Under the pieces are notes generated by a model, which saw only the letters and a list, made by a program, of their open reading frames with translations, made no database searches and had not been told where the DNA came from. A stretch of 64,000 bases of DNA, taken from contig JASVEC010000026.1 of the NCBI GenBank assembly GCA_030770535.1, positions 496,001 to 560,000 on the forward strand, read 5' to 3'. The translations under genes were made by a program, and so were the position numbers. This stretch comes from Batkoa obscura (taxonomy: Eukaryota; Entomophthoromycota; Entomophthoromycetes; Entomophthorales; Batkoaceae). Positions 9,924 through 21,800 of this stretch are shown here, piece after piece; the first letter of the stretch is position 1, and each line of letters begins with the position of its first letter.

Positions 9924-12180
9924 TGAAAAATATAGAAATTTAAACGGATGAATTTACAATTGACATATAAAATGAAAAATTCAAAACATTAACTTTGGGT
10001 TGACTAAAATTTTGTAACTTTTACCCCACCAACCATTTGATTTTGAAACCTAATTTGTAAATTTGAGTTATAAAGTTGGACTCTAAATTTCTAGATTTTA
10101 AGAATAAACCATAGATTTCAAATCTCATAATGAGATCCTAACTTCACCATTGACCAATCAAATATTACTCAAAGAGGTTTCAAAAGGTTTCAGAATCCCA
10201 CTAATTAAAAATCCCAATGTCTCAAATGAGCTATAAATAGGCCCAACTTGACATCCGATAAACTTTATCCTTGTGCACGGGTAAATCCAGACCTATGAAG
10301 TACCTACTGAGGTTGGATCATTGCTGGTTGAAAACTAAGCATCCGATGACCCACAATAGATCCTTGTTAAGATCTATTGTAATCTTTGGAAGGAACACTG
10401 TTCCTAAATTCTTAATAATATGATAATATTAAAATTCTATAAAATTGACTTGATGACTCTCTGATTACAGTGTACTAATAATAAGAATGTGTAATATTCA
10501 AGTAATATTAGCTAATTTTTATTTAAAATTTGAACATTTAAATGAGTGGTAACTTCCAGTTTATTTAAAATATGATTTTGATCTAATAATATTAAATTAA
10601 TCTATTAATATCATAATAATTAAAATTAAAATCAATTTAGTTAATTTTCAATTATTTTATTTTAGAATGTGATTCCTAAGGCAGTGGTAAGGAGCCACGA
10701 TAAGTTAAAAGATCTGACTTGTTCAACTTGAATTAAAGTACTGGTGTTGAAGAAGTTGCTAATATACCTAGGTCTTCTGAATGCAAAAGTGGGAAGAGGA
10801 TAGAATGATTTTTATCAAAAAGTCCCTCTATTCAACAAGTCAAGTTTGAATTAAGATTAGACCATATTGAAAGTTAAAGACAATATAATGATATTGTCAA
10901 TATATAATCTAGATGATAAAGTAGTGCTTGTATAATTTTAAAATAAAAAATTGCAAAAATTGAATTTTTTTAAAATAGTTTTTTCTTTGTAAAATAAATT
11001 AGAATATTGATAACTTTGAATATAATAATATGAACAAGTTGCTATAAATATTTCTGTCTATTTTAATAAAGACAAAAAAGAGATTAGATAAATATAAAAT
11101 AATTAGTAATAAAATAAAATAATAAATAATAAATAAGAGTATGCCATATATTGAATTTTTTATATTTTTTTAAAAATCTCGAAAAAGCTTTTAAACTCTC
11201 GTATTTTATTTATCAAAGAGGTAAAAGGTAGAATTAGCTAAAAAGGTTATGAAGGCAGAAAAAAAAATAATGTAAAAAATTATTAGAATAAAGGAACATA
11301 ATTGAACGTAAGGATACTGGGATTTCACTGGAATAACTTAAGTTAAATAAATTTACATTCTACATGATATAAACTTGTGTAGTGATGTAGTAGATCAATC
11401 GCTACCAGGGAAATGAAGAGATTATTTTCTAGTAATTTATTCAATATGAGTGGATAGCCCTGAGAGTAGTAGCAATGAAGGCTTAGAAAAGAGATAGAAA
11501 GTATAAAGTCAAATGATGGTTGTTTGTAGATATTAAAATGTTTTAATATTAGTCTAATTTTCATTTAACATTATTTTATTAATTTTATTTAATCATTTAT
11601 TTTTTAATTTTTATACTAATAAAGCACAATGTTTTCAACTGAATTTAAAAAGATTCAATAGTTTACTAGTTGGTTTAAAGGACATAGTTTATCAGTGAAT
11701 AGTTTTTAGTAACGTAGAAAGCGCGTTTAAGAATTTCCTACCTTTGAATGAGCATGAGAAACAAAATCAGGTCCGAATTGATGCTGCTTTTCAAAAAGCT
11801 ATCTTTTGACTTGTGAGGATTGTGAAATTAAGTAGTGTGACTGGCACCAGTGTCAAGTTTGGCTTAAATTAAAAAGGCTTCAAAGTACTTGCAAATCGCC
11901 ACTTTCTAGCTTAGATTGCGATTTTTTTTTGCCATTAACAAATAGAATAATTACACCATTATTGTCGTCTTTTCTAACATATTGACCTAATGTCCTTATA
12001 TATCTTAAGCTTTGATATTAAATAAAAGTTTTTCACTTATTTCTATAAATGATTTATTCATGTCTATAAACTAAAAAAATAAAAGTATGCTTAGCTGGAA
12101 TTAATAATATTTAAGTAAATATAGGTGTTAAAATAGTCCTACTTTTTGTACATACTACTGATAAATTTAAAAATATTGTA

Positions 12181-12375
12181 TTGAATAAAAAAAGAAAATA
12201 TGAAAATTTTATAGTTTTTATTACTATTGTTTCTAATTTAATAAAAAATATTATATACCCATATTTAATAGCCTATCATCAAAGTGATCCCTTTTGTTAT
12301 GAATTCTACAGTCTTTCAGTCAAGGTCCTCTTCGTTATCAATGCTTCTTTAGTAGCTATTGTGTTAATACAATGA
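12181..12375 (+). pseudogene. Possible membrane-protein fragment
   Basis: A 64-codon frame opened by TTG, not ATG. It encodes NLIKNIIYPYLIAYHQ, a cysteine-bearing loop, and the hydrophobic VLFVINASLVAIVLIQ. The pattern of a TM helix, a Cys-containing loop and a second TM helix resembles part of a 7TM receptor. The reading continues past the stop with a basic/acidic stretch (DIFKKESNNPLER) before losing meaning. I could not find the remaining helices. It is best read as a relic of a receptor-like or other polytopic protein; the family is uncertain. Confidence 0.25.
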
Positions 12376-12430
12376 TTAATGTCTTTGGTGGATATTTTCA
12401 AAAAAGAATCTAATAATCCTCTAGAAAGGG

Positions 12431-12524
12431 GACAGATGGTCGAGTGGTAACACACTCCTTCTCCTTAGCCAAGAAGATGAATTACCCGTCAAAGGAGTGG
12501 CATTAAAGTAGTGAAAAATCTGTC
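12431..12524 (+). pseudogene. tRNA-like relic (Ser/Leu-type head)
   Basis: Perfect 7-bp acceptor-like stem GACAGAT/ATCTGTC, an A-box-like TGGTCGAGTGG, and a perfect 5-bp stem ACTCC/GGAGT enclosing about 34 nt, which would require an intron. No T-arm or B box (GGTTCGANTCC) is present. It is therefore probably a dead tRNA gene or another small structured RNA, not a working tRNA. Confidence 0.35.
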
Positions 12525-13464
12525 TTACCCACCAATGCATTCCCATATTTTCTAAATCTTCAAACTTTCTTCAGATATTATATACATATATTGATATTCT
12601 TCAAATCCTTAAACTATCTTAAATAAACCAAACTGTCCAATATGGATGTATAATCAAAAAAAAATCCTCTAAAAAATCAGATTATAGATTAAAATCAACT
12701 ACTTTAACTAAGAAAGTTTTGACCATAGTATTATTATTTTCTTATCTTTCAACTTAGTTTCATTTTATTATGTTAAGATTAACTATAAATAAATGCTAAT
12801 ACTGAATAAAGCAGATCTGGTTTTCTACTTGTTGATTGTTGTTATCGATCTATTTATGCTTAACCTGAACCAATAAGGTAAAACTCTATTAACAGTTGGA
12901 CTAATAGTCGTTCTAATTTAAATATATAGTCTGCACCTACGTCAATCCTAGACTTAAGAATCAATAAGTTGTTAAGGATATCTTATTCAATAATATTGTG
13001 ACTCCGCATCAAAGTTACACATAAAATATGTATATAATAGCTCTAGAGTCAAAGTACTAATTGATAGTTTGAAACAATGCACTAAAATACACTTTCTCCT
13101 TACAGTTTTAATGAAAACTTCCTTATATTCTAAAGCCTTAGTAATTTGATCAACCATAGATAGCTATTTTACTACATATAAAAAACACGATTAGTAATAT
13201 GATTTATAATACCCCCAAAAACCATCGTACTTTTTAATGTGAAATAAATTTAATGACTTTATTTATTATTAAATATATAAGTAGTATATTTTAGAGATAT
13301 ATCAATATATGTTTAACAATATAGATGTAGAAAAAGTTATAAATTAAATTACTAATCATTAAGAAATTAATATTAAAATTAAATGTATGAAATTTTCAAC
13401 TATTTCTTTGGGTCACTATAATCAATTATAAAAAACAGTACTATTTATCTAATTCGTAATTAAG

Positions 13465-13569
13465 CATAGGGGGTGTTTTTTTGGCTTCATCACTTTTTCC
13501 ATTTTTTGAACATTACTACCAGGTGGAAAAAATAGTAAATTTCTTAAACAAAAACAAATATCCCCATAG
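13465..13569 (+). mobile_element. MITE copy 3 (family A)
   Basis: Diverged copy, with ends ATAGGGGGTG and TCCCCATA, a complete length of about 105 bp and an altered core (TTTGAACATTACTACCAGG), suggesting an older insertion. Confidence 0.8.
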
Positions 13570-14085
13570 TATTAATCTATCTACATTCACTTCTTATCAA
13601 TCATATTTTAATAAAAATAAATTGATATACTAATTAACAACTCTATCGTTATAAACAGATTATTTTAAAAGGTTGTTTTATTACTTTGGCAATTATATCA
13701 CCTTAACAATTTAAACTTTTGCTTTACATAATAAGCCAAAATAACACAAATAAGGTAAATCACTTCTTGTTGTCATTGAATATCAATTATTCTTACAAAT
13801 TTAATATTAAACTGTTTGCTATGTTTTAACACACTTTCATACACAGTAAAGAAATCTTAGCTATTGGTTAAGATGGTAAATGTTCTTTATATTTAAAAAC
13901 TAAATTATTTTCACCAAAATTCTTTATGATATTGCAATCATTTACCTCTAGAAAATAAAATGTAAAAGTATCCTGAAATACGAGCGACCTAATAAGTCTA
14001 TAAGTTATATTTAGTTATGTTTTATAATAGATTCTAAATTATTCAAATATTTAAATAAGGCTACACAGTCAGTAATAAGTTTAAG

Positions 14086-14234
14086 CTACTGATTTAGTTT
14101 AAACGTGAATTTTTTCATGACTTAAAGTTATCATAAATTTAATGTATATATGTGATAATAAATTTATATATCTATATTTAATTTATGATGATTTTGAGTT
14201 ATATAAAAAAAGCACGTTTAAACTAAATCAATAG
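14086..14234. repeat. 149-bp imperfect palindrome (foldback)
   Basis: The outer arms contain TGATTTAGTTTAAACGTG and its exact reverse complement CACGTTTAAACTAAATCA. The similarity continues inward with mismatches (TCATAAATTTAATG against the complement of ATTTAATTTATGATG). It is unrelated to MITE family A. It could form one long hairpin and may be a second foldback element or the remains of one. Confidence 0.7.
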
Positions 14235-14883
14235 TACTGAAGTAAAGAAAAATGTGACTTATAAGCAAATAATAAACTATTCAAGTGTTAAATAAGAGTA
14301 CAAGGTCAACAGTAAGTCAATATTAAGTTAGGTAACTTTTCTTAATTTCAAGAATGGACCTTATATCGTTTATTACTTTAAAGGATTGAATCGAGAATCA
14401 AGGTAGGGTATATTGGAAAAGAAGTAGTTCTTAAAGATGAAATGACTTTGTAAAATATTTGTAATTAGAGATATCACAGCTTAAAAATTAATTGTGAATT
14501 ATTTAAGTATTCAAATGAGAATAAAATACTGACAGTAGGTTTATATTATTTTAGAGAGTATTACAACCTATAAACAAATTCTAAACTACCAAAGTATTTA
14601 AATGGGCCCACAGACTAACAATAATTTTATACTAAGACAGAGAACATCGTAACTGGTTTATTGTGAAAGCATATAATCTTTGACTTTTGAGCTTGATAAA
14701 CTCAACAAATCTGATTAATCAACTAAATTTGATAATGGAGGACCACGAATTTGATCCAGAAACTCAAAGAAGTTGAATCAATTGAAAAAAAGATCTAAAA
14801 ATTGCTAAATAAAGAAGCTTTGAATATCTGTTAAGATGTGAACAAAGCAAAGGATAAAGATATATAACTGATTGATAAAAACA

Positions 14884-16377
14884 ATGATTCCAACTTTATT
14901 TTATTATCTTACTCTTCCAAGCTTATTATTCGCTTTAAACCCTATTGAGATTAAAGGCTCCAAGTCCTTTGATTCAGTAACTGGAGATCAATTCTTTATG
15001 AAAGGTGTAGCTTATCAGCCAAGAGCTGAGGGTAACTATGATCCTTTAGCTGATGTTGCTGGTTGCAAAAGGGATATACCACATTTGAAAGCTTTAGGTA
15101 CTAATACCATTCGTGTATATGAAACTTATAGTAATAAGAGCCATGATGAATGTATGAAATTATTAGATGAAGCTGGCATTTATGTGTTACTAGATCTTCC
15201 AATCCCTAATGTTTCAATTGATCGTAATCAGCCAGCTTATGATACTACCGTCTATGATTTTTATAAACAAAAGATTGATGTATTTTCCAAATATAATAAT
15301 GTACTTGGATTTTTTGCTGGTAATGAAGTTGATAATGATAAAACAAACACTCCTTCTTCAGGCCATGTCAAAGCAGCTTTAAGAGATATTAAGGCTTATA
15401 TTAAAACTAAACCTCGTGTTATCCCTGTTGGTTATGCTAACAATGATGATCCAGCTATCCGTAAGAATGTTCAAGATTTCTTTGCTTGTGATAAACAATA
15501 AGATAAAGCTGATTTTTATGGTATTAATATCTATTCTTGGTGTGGTGAATCTGATATGCAAAAATCAGGTTATGATATCAAAGTTAAAGAAATGGCAGAA
15601 TTAGGTATTCCAAGTATTTTATCTGAATATGGTTGTAATGTAGTTAAACCAAGAAGCTTTGGGGACACTAAAGCACTTTATAAAGAAATGAACGAAGTAC
15701 TTTTTGGTGGTATTGTTTATGAATATAGTCAAGAAGATAATAATTACAGTTTGATTAAGATTAATGGAGATAAGGTAAAATTATTACCTAATTTTGAAGT
15801 AGTAAAGAAACATTATGCTAACGCTAATCCGAAATTACTTAAAGATGCCTATACTTTGAAAAACAAAACTGTTAAATATCCTACTGTCAGAAAAACTTGA
15901 TGAGCTTCTAATAAGCTTCCATCAACTCCTTCAGATGATATTTGTGCTTATCTTTTACACTCTGTCGAATGTCGAATCAACTCCAAGGGTTTGTTAAAAG
16001 AAAATGGTGAAAGATTAGGTGAAATCTTTGGCTACATTTATGCGAATGGAGCTTGTGATGGTGTTTCTACCGATACTGTCAAAGCTGTCTATGATCCGTA
16101 TTCATTCTGTAATTCTACTGTACGTAACTCTATCATTATCCAAATTACAGTTGATAAAGAAGTAGAATGCGAGTTTGGAGCGTTTGTCAGTAAAGTTGTT
16201 CTACTTTTAAAGAAGGATTTAGAATTTTGGCCTGGTTTAGCAAAAAATGGAAATTAGTTATCAAAAAGTGATGCAAAGTCTATTGTTGCTAACGGTAATG
16301 CTAGTTCAGCACCTCACTACGGAAAATTTGAGCCCAAAAAATGCATATTTCTTATATATTTTACTCTTTTTTTGTAA
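14884..16377 (+). pseudogene. GH72 beta-1,3-glucanosyltransferase (Gas/Gel) with in-frame stops
   Basis: Gas/Gel enzymes cut and rejoin beta-1,3-glucan at the cell surface. One continuous reading frame of 497 codons, without frameshift, covers the whole family. It starts with a signal peptide (MIPTLFYYLTLPSLLFA). The GH72 domain has FFMKGVAYQPR, NTIRVYETY, the acid/base glutamate in FFAGNEVDND and the nucleophile glutamate in ILSEYGCN. A cysteine-rich X8/CBM43 module follows (ICAYLLHSVECRI, LFGYI-like, YDPYSFCNST). A Ser-rich stretch and hydrophobic end (FLIYFTLFL) fit a GPI-anchor signal. The frame is broken by TAA at 15499, two adjacent TGA at 15898 and 15901, and TAG at 16255. All four could arise from CAA, CGA or CAG by C-to-T. 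It is intronless. It is most likely a young pseudogene; read-through is possible but unsupported. Confidence 0.85.
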
Positions 16378-17131
16378 ATTTTTTACTTTTTCTAGTAGTT
16401 TTCCTTTATTTATGAGCATTTTTCGCTAATAATATTAAAATATTAGATAATAAAAATAAATTAATAGATTATAAATCATTCAAGTTGTCTTTTGTTGATT
16501 AAAAAATTGTAGTTTTATGATGCTTTAGTTTTATAAATTAGTCACCTTTAATCACTTGTTAAAATATTATTTATATTAAATGTCAAGAGTATTAATAGCT
16601 ATAGATTTTTAAAAAAATGATACATTATATTATAAAAAGATTAAAGCATTAAGAATTTTAATATATTTACTCAATATCTAATACAACTTAAAGCGAATTA
16701 GTTAATTGTTATAAAAATATTTTTATAGAGTGTGCTATAATATTTCAATTTCATAATTTAGTTACTCTATTTATTTTCTTTAAAGTTTAAAAAGTCAGAG
16801 CCTCAAGTACTTTATTTATCAAAGTAAAGACAATATACAAAGAGATGACACTCCAAGGATATTACCGGGAGTAAATTACACAGATAAAAGTTAATCAGTT
16901 ATTTTAGAGCATATTTTAAGAATTTTATTTATTATTGTCTAATATGTTATCATATCACTTAACGTTTTTTAGTCCTGATAAAAATATTTTAATTATAAGT
17001 TTATTATAAATGTTTCTAAAACAAGATTTATTAGATATAAATATAAATAAGTTAAAGTTATTACTCATAATTAATTTAGAAAAAGCATTATAAAAAAAAT
17101 CAAATATTTCACATTTTAAATGCTTACAAGA

Positions 17132-18265
17132 TTAGAATGTATGCGATAAAATAAGTTGATATAATTTTATCCAAGCTATTATTGGGATTGTTTCTAATCC
17201 TCCAAAAAAAGCAACAACTATATCAGAGGTCATAGGGATAAAGAATAATAAATGAGTACTAAGATTGTAATTAGGTTTTATAAATACAATGGCTAAATTA
17301 AAGTTTATGATTCTAAATACTTCAAGGTTTGGAAAAAGAAATAAAAAACAGAAAAATTCTTCAAATGTACTATAAAAAGAATGAACAATAAGTTGTTTTA
17401 TAAACCTACATTTAATTGAAGTACATGTTTTGTTACATAGATTAATCTCATTTAAATTACATTTATTAAATATTTCTTTTATGTCAAACTTTATTGAAAG
17501 AAGAGAAATAAGTTGAATATTTGGTAATACTGAAATTTTATCTAATAACTGTTTTGATAAATAATCAAAACAAACTTCTCTTAAGGTTGATAGCTTTGAA
17601 TAACTGTAATTAATCGTATCTCTAAAACCTAAAATACCTAAAGTGATAATATTGTTGCTTCCAATTAATTTTATATCATGTATAATAATAAAAGAAACGC
17701 TATCACAACTTATTAACTTTATATTTTTTTAATTGTTTTGAATCACTAAAAACCGTAAACATAAAGTTTCTATCTATTTCTAGTTTCAAAGATAAAGTAA
17801 ATTTTATATTGGGATTGCTTTTAGTTGTAAACTAGTTCATCCGACTTTAATTATAATGTTTTAAGTTGTCAAAGTTTACTTTAATCACATTAAATCCGCT
17901 TAGATCTAAACTATAAAATGAATTTATTTAAATTTAAACAAGTAACAATATCATTAGTAACTATAGTATCTCCAAAAATCTCAAGCTTTTTAAGTTGACA
18001 TAAATAACTATCAAATAATGTTAATCCTTGTTTATAGTTAGAACTAAATATATTTAACTTTGACAAATTTAATATCTTAGTATTTATTTTAGTACCATCA
18101 TCACTATTATCATTATCAAATGTATTCTTATGATGTTTAGATTACACATTCAAATAATAATAATTCAAGTACTCGATAGTGACACAATCTACATTTATAC
18201 GTTTTATTAATAATCCGTTTCATCTAATAAATCCCTTTTAGTCAAATCTAAATTACACATAGTTA
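17132..18265 (-). pseudogene. Leucine-rich-repeat (F-box/RNI-like) relic
   Basis: On the minus strand a frame of about 170 codons without a good start runs down to the stop at 17132. It is rich in Leu/Ile/Asn with spaced LRR-like units such as LSTLREVCFDYLSKQLL, LPNIQLISLLS and LFPNLEVFRIINFN. Upstream, between 17900 and 18100, a related stretch (ILNLSKLNIF, LCQLKKLEIFGDTI) continues the pattern but stops and frame changes separate it. This looks like a decayed RNI/F-box-LRR protein, a family that expands in some early-diverging fungi. The assignment rests on repeat periodicity only. Confidence 0.45.
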
Positions 18266-18654
18266 CCATAAAGTGAATAAATAAAGCTATATTTGACTAC
18301 TTTATTTATAATCTTAAATATATACAGTACTTAAATATATACAGTACTTAAAAAATTTATTATCTCCTCTAAAATAACATCAGATAACAAATTGAGTCTG
18401 GATGGCATCTTAGTATAAATTTATGAAAAAAGTACTTTAGTTTGTCTATCTATTATACTTTTCAAGTTATAGTTAACCTAAATAAATAATTTATTAAATG
18501 AGCAAACTGTGTGGTAATATTTTTAAGTCATGATAAAATAAATCTTGTCACACATTAATATTTATTAACTAAGCTTTATTATCAATACATTAGTAAATAT
18601 TGAGTAAGTTTGACATTAATGATAATAATTAAATATTGGATAGGTTTTGTTTTT

Positions 18655-18762
18655 ATATGTGGGGAAGTATTTTTTTGTTTAAGAATTTTACTAACAATCT
18701 TTCCGCTGAAATAGCTCTTAAAAGGGAAAAAATAATGAAGCCAAAAAAAACATCTCCATGTA
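18655..18762 (-). mobile_element. MITE copy 4 (family A)
   Basis: Reverse-orientation copy, ends ATGTGGGGAAGT and ACATCTCCATG. The core AAATAGCTCTTAAAAGGG is slightly diverged from the consensus. Confidence 0.82.
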
Positions 18763-20328
18763 TATATCGGATTAAGTTATGGTACTTGATATTATAATAC
18801 AACTTAAAATAATTTCTAAAAAGCTAAGCTTTAAAAGTTAGAAATAAAATAGTTTTATACGCAATGACAGTAATAACTTAGATTATACTTTTATAGTCTT
18901 GTTAATTTTATAACAATAGTGACATGTATCTTTAGTATATGAAGTTAATATTATGATTAATAAATAAATCAAAATAGTAACTTTATTTAATTTACTATTA
19001 TTTTTTATTTCAATTCAATTATCATTTTATAACTATTAAAATAGTTTTACTAAACTCTTTTAAAAAATAAATCTTATTGAATTAACAATATAAAATTAAA
19101 TTCCAATTGGTGCTTTAAAAACCTTTCTGAATTGTAAGTAGTTTTTAATCCCAGATTATACATGTCTTGTTACTTACAAATATATAGTCGTGAGATCCTT
19201 AAACTTATTTTTCACATTTTCAACCTAATTCTCTTATCAAATTTAAATTATATAACTCAAATCAATATGTTAGTATAAGTTATTTTCTAATAATTATGTA
19301 TTAAAACATTATAAACGCATTGACTTGCGTCAACATGATTAAAATAAATAAATGTATTATCTAATACTATTTCTTATAATTACTGATTCATTGAAAAACA
19401 AGAATAATATATAAACTAATAAATTAACAAAAGGTAGAAAATGATTTTAATTACTGTGATTTCAAATGTAATAAAATAATAGATATAAGCTTAATGGTCC
19501 ATTATTATCATTTATAATGAAACCCAATAATGATTTTTATAGTATTTGGAATTATTTTAGTTATAAAAAGTAAATAGTATACTAAGTTGTTACTGTTACA
19601 ATAAAGATGAATTTTAATATTAGTTTGATTTTGTTAAATAGGTTAGTTTATATTCAAAGTCGTTTTCTTATCACTTGATTTTGAATTTTTTTCAAATTAA
19701 ACCGAAACTAAACTGGAAAAAATATTTAAAATTAGAGCAGGGTTCTTAAACTCACTTATGTAAGTTATTAATCAATCAAGGGCTAAACTAAATTTTATTA
19801 AATATTCGGGGGTATACTGATCCCTGTCCTCTTTTTCATAATTAAACATAACTATTTTTGTTAATAATCTATTTGAAAATTTACCAACTCTTTCAAGGAT
19901 ACAAATAAATATTCTAAAGTTCTAATAAGTAAACAAAGTGTAAATTATACAGTAATTATAGCGAGATATTATAAGTTTTCAAAATTATTTGTAGTTTTAG
20001 AGTATTAATAATTTTACACATGTAAAAGCTTTCGCTAATATTATATTATGTAAAGATTTTTTTATAAATTTGAACATTAATATTAGATATAAAATCATAC
20101 GTATTAGATCACTATCCTTTTTTAAAGTATAGCTAATAGCTATTATGCTCTAAAAATGTTATTACTTTATAAGAAAATATTTTTTAACTCAGATTTAACT
20201 GAACTACTATTTATCTTGTATCATAAATTAATATTCAAGTTGTTGGAACTTGAATACTAATTTAGGGAACTCATTTGAATAATAAATTAATTTAAAAACA
20301 TAAATCTCTGATTAGATAATCAACGACC

Positions 20329-20437
20329 ATATGGAGTTATATTTTTGTGTTTAAGAATTTTACTGACAAATTTTCAACTCAATGAATGGCGCTTAAAAGA
20401 TGAAAAAAGTAATGAAGCCAAAAAAACATCCTCATAT
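20329..20437 (-). mobile_element. MITE copy 5 (family A)
   Basis: Reverse-orientation copy, ends ATATGGAGTTAT and ACATCCTCATAT, with a small internal expansion in the core (CTCAATGAATGGCGC). Confidence 0.83.
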
Positions 20438-21667
20438 AAGTTATATCATACCTTTAATAGTTGTAAACTAATTATAAATCATAAGCAGTACTAAATATAA
20501 AATGTTGATGTTATACATGCTAATGCAGTTTAACCTAGCTTTATCTTCAATAGTAAGCTAACTTATATATCAGAACTAATTAATCTCTTACCTAAGTAGA
20601 ATAATGTTAATTCCATAATTAATACAGCTTAAAACCAAAATTTATTAATAGCTCTAATAAATAAATGGAATAAAAAGTCATTATAAATTTATCCTAATAA
20701 AGAAAATTCAATTAATAACATTTTATTAATTAATTAATAAATATATTAAAGCAACTATAAAATTAATTAATATAATTAATTATTTTTCATGTAATTTATT
20801 GTTCATTTTAAGGAACTTCAAAAATTTTGGTTTTATTTTATATTGTATTTATTTTTATATTTATTTTTATATTTATATATTTATTTTTATATTTATTTTT
20901 ATTAATGATATATTTGAAATAAGATTAGGCTATATTCCACTTTCATTATCAGGGTGATGTCATGTTTCAGTTTATTAATAAAAAATAGTAAATGAATTTT
21001 AATTTTTTTAAACTAATTATTTGCTTTAAAAATAAAAATAAAATTCAATAGTTGGTTACTTTATAAAATATAAATTTTAAGATAATCGTCATTATTTATC
21101 CTAATATTCATCAGATGCTTCATATTAAAGAAGGGTTTAAATACATATGGTTTTTATTTCTAATATTTTATTTGCTGATTAAAAGGAGAATGAAATCATA
21201 TCATATAATCTATATGCTTACTTTTAAATACTATATTATATTAATATAATGGTAACAATAATAGTTTAATAGCTTAAAAACAGTAATTAGGTTGTTAATC
21301 TATTAAGTTAGTTATAGCAAAGTTTAATACCAAGACTTAAGCTATTTTCAATATAACCCAATTGATTGGTTGAAATGAATGAAGTTGTCGGACAAATCAA
21401 TCAGTTACCAAATAAAAGGTAATTGAGAGGACGATGATAAACATTCAAATTTAATGACTAAGAGTAGTTATTAGATTATGGTAGCAAACATTTAAATTTA
21501 TAATGGCTAAATCCTAGATTCCTAAGTAACCTAAGAGAGATCAACCAATAAAATCAATAACCAAAATTACAAACTACACTTACTATAACGTAATAAATTA
21601 GTTGCTTAAAGAACAAAAATTACAGTGGTGAACTTTGCAAAGAATAAATAAGCAACTAAAAAAAAGA

Positions 21668-21675
21668 TATAAAAG
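21668..21675 (+). promoter_or_regulatory. TATA box of the ankyrin gene
   Basis: TATAAAAG 126 bp before the ATG at 21801; a canonical TATA element in a region otherwise lacking G and C. Confidence 0.45.
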
Positions 21676-21800
21676 CAAAAACTTTCCATTTTAAAGTTTA
21701 ATTGAATTTTTTGAAACAAAATTTTTTGTTGACATAGTTTAACTGTAAATTAAAATTTAATATCAATTTAATATCTGAGTTGAATTGATATCTTTTAAAT

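Larger units (their letters stand above)
9924..14883. other. Gene-poor region with remnants
   Basis: Nearly 5 kb without an intact gene. It holds a TATAAATAG motif (10232-10240) followed by less AT-rich sequence to about 10400, short unassigned coding-like stretches around 10670-10800, a possible membrane-protein fragment (12181-12375), a tRNA-like relic (12431-12524), MITE copy 3, and a 149-bp palindrome (14086-14234). The 73-codon minus frame at 11343-11564 has no recognisable content. The rest is AT-rich sequence with no visible signal. Confidence 0.6.
16378..21800. other. Gene-poor region, 5.4 kb
   Basis: Besides the LRR-like relic (17132-18265) and MITE copies 4 and 5, nothing coding can be supported. 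The DNA is AT-rich with short local repeats, for example CAGTACTTAAATATATA repeated at about 18324-18350 and TATTTTTATATTTA runs at 20840-20900. Confidence 0.6.

Noticed and set aside
10226-10400. TATAAATAG followed by less AT-rich DNA, considered as a small RNA gene or an LTR
   Set aside because: No match to known snRNA, snoRNA, SRP or 5S signatures and no repeated copy in the window.
11343-11564. Minus frame of 73 codons
   Set aside because: Leu/Ile/His-rich, with no domain or TATA signal and no continuation on either side; likely chance in AT-rich DNA.
11780-11920. Cys/Trp-rich stretch resembling a zinc-binding or homeodomain helix (CQVWLKLKRLQ)
   Set aside because: Too short, in a frame with many stops, and no flanking domain sequence could be recognised.
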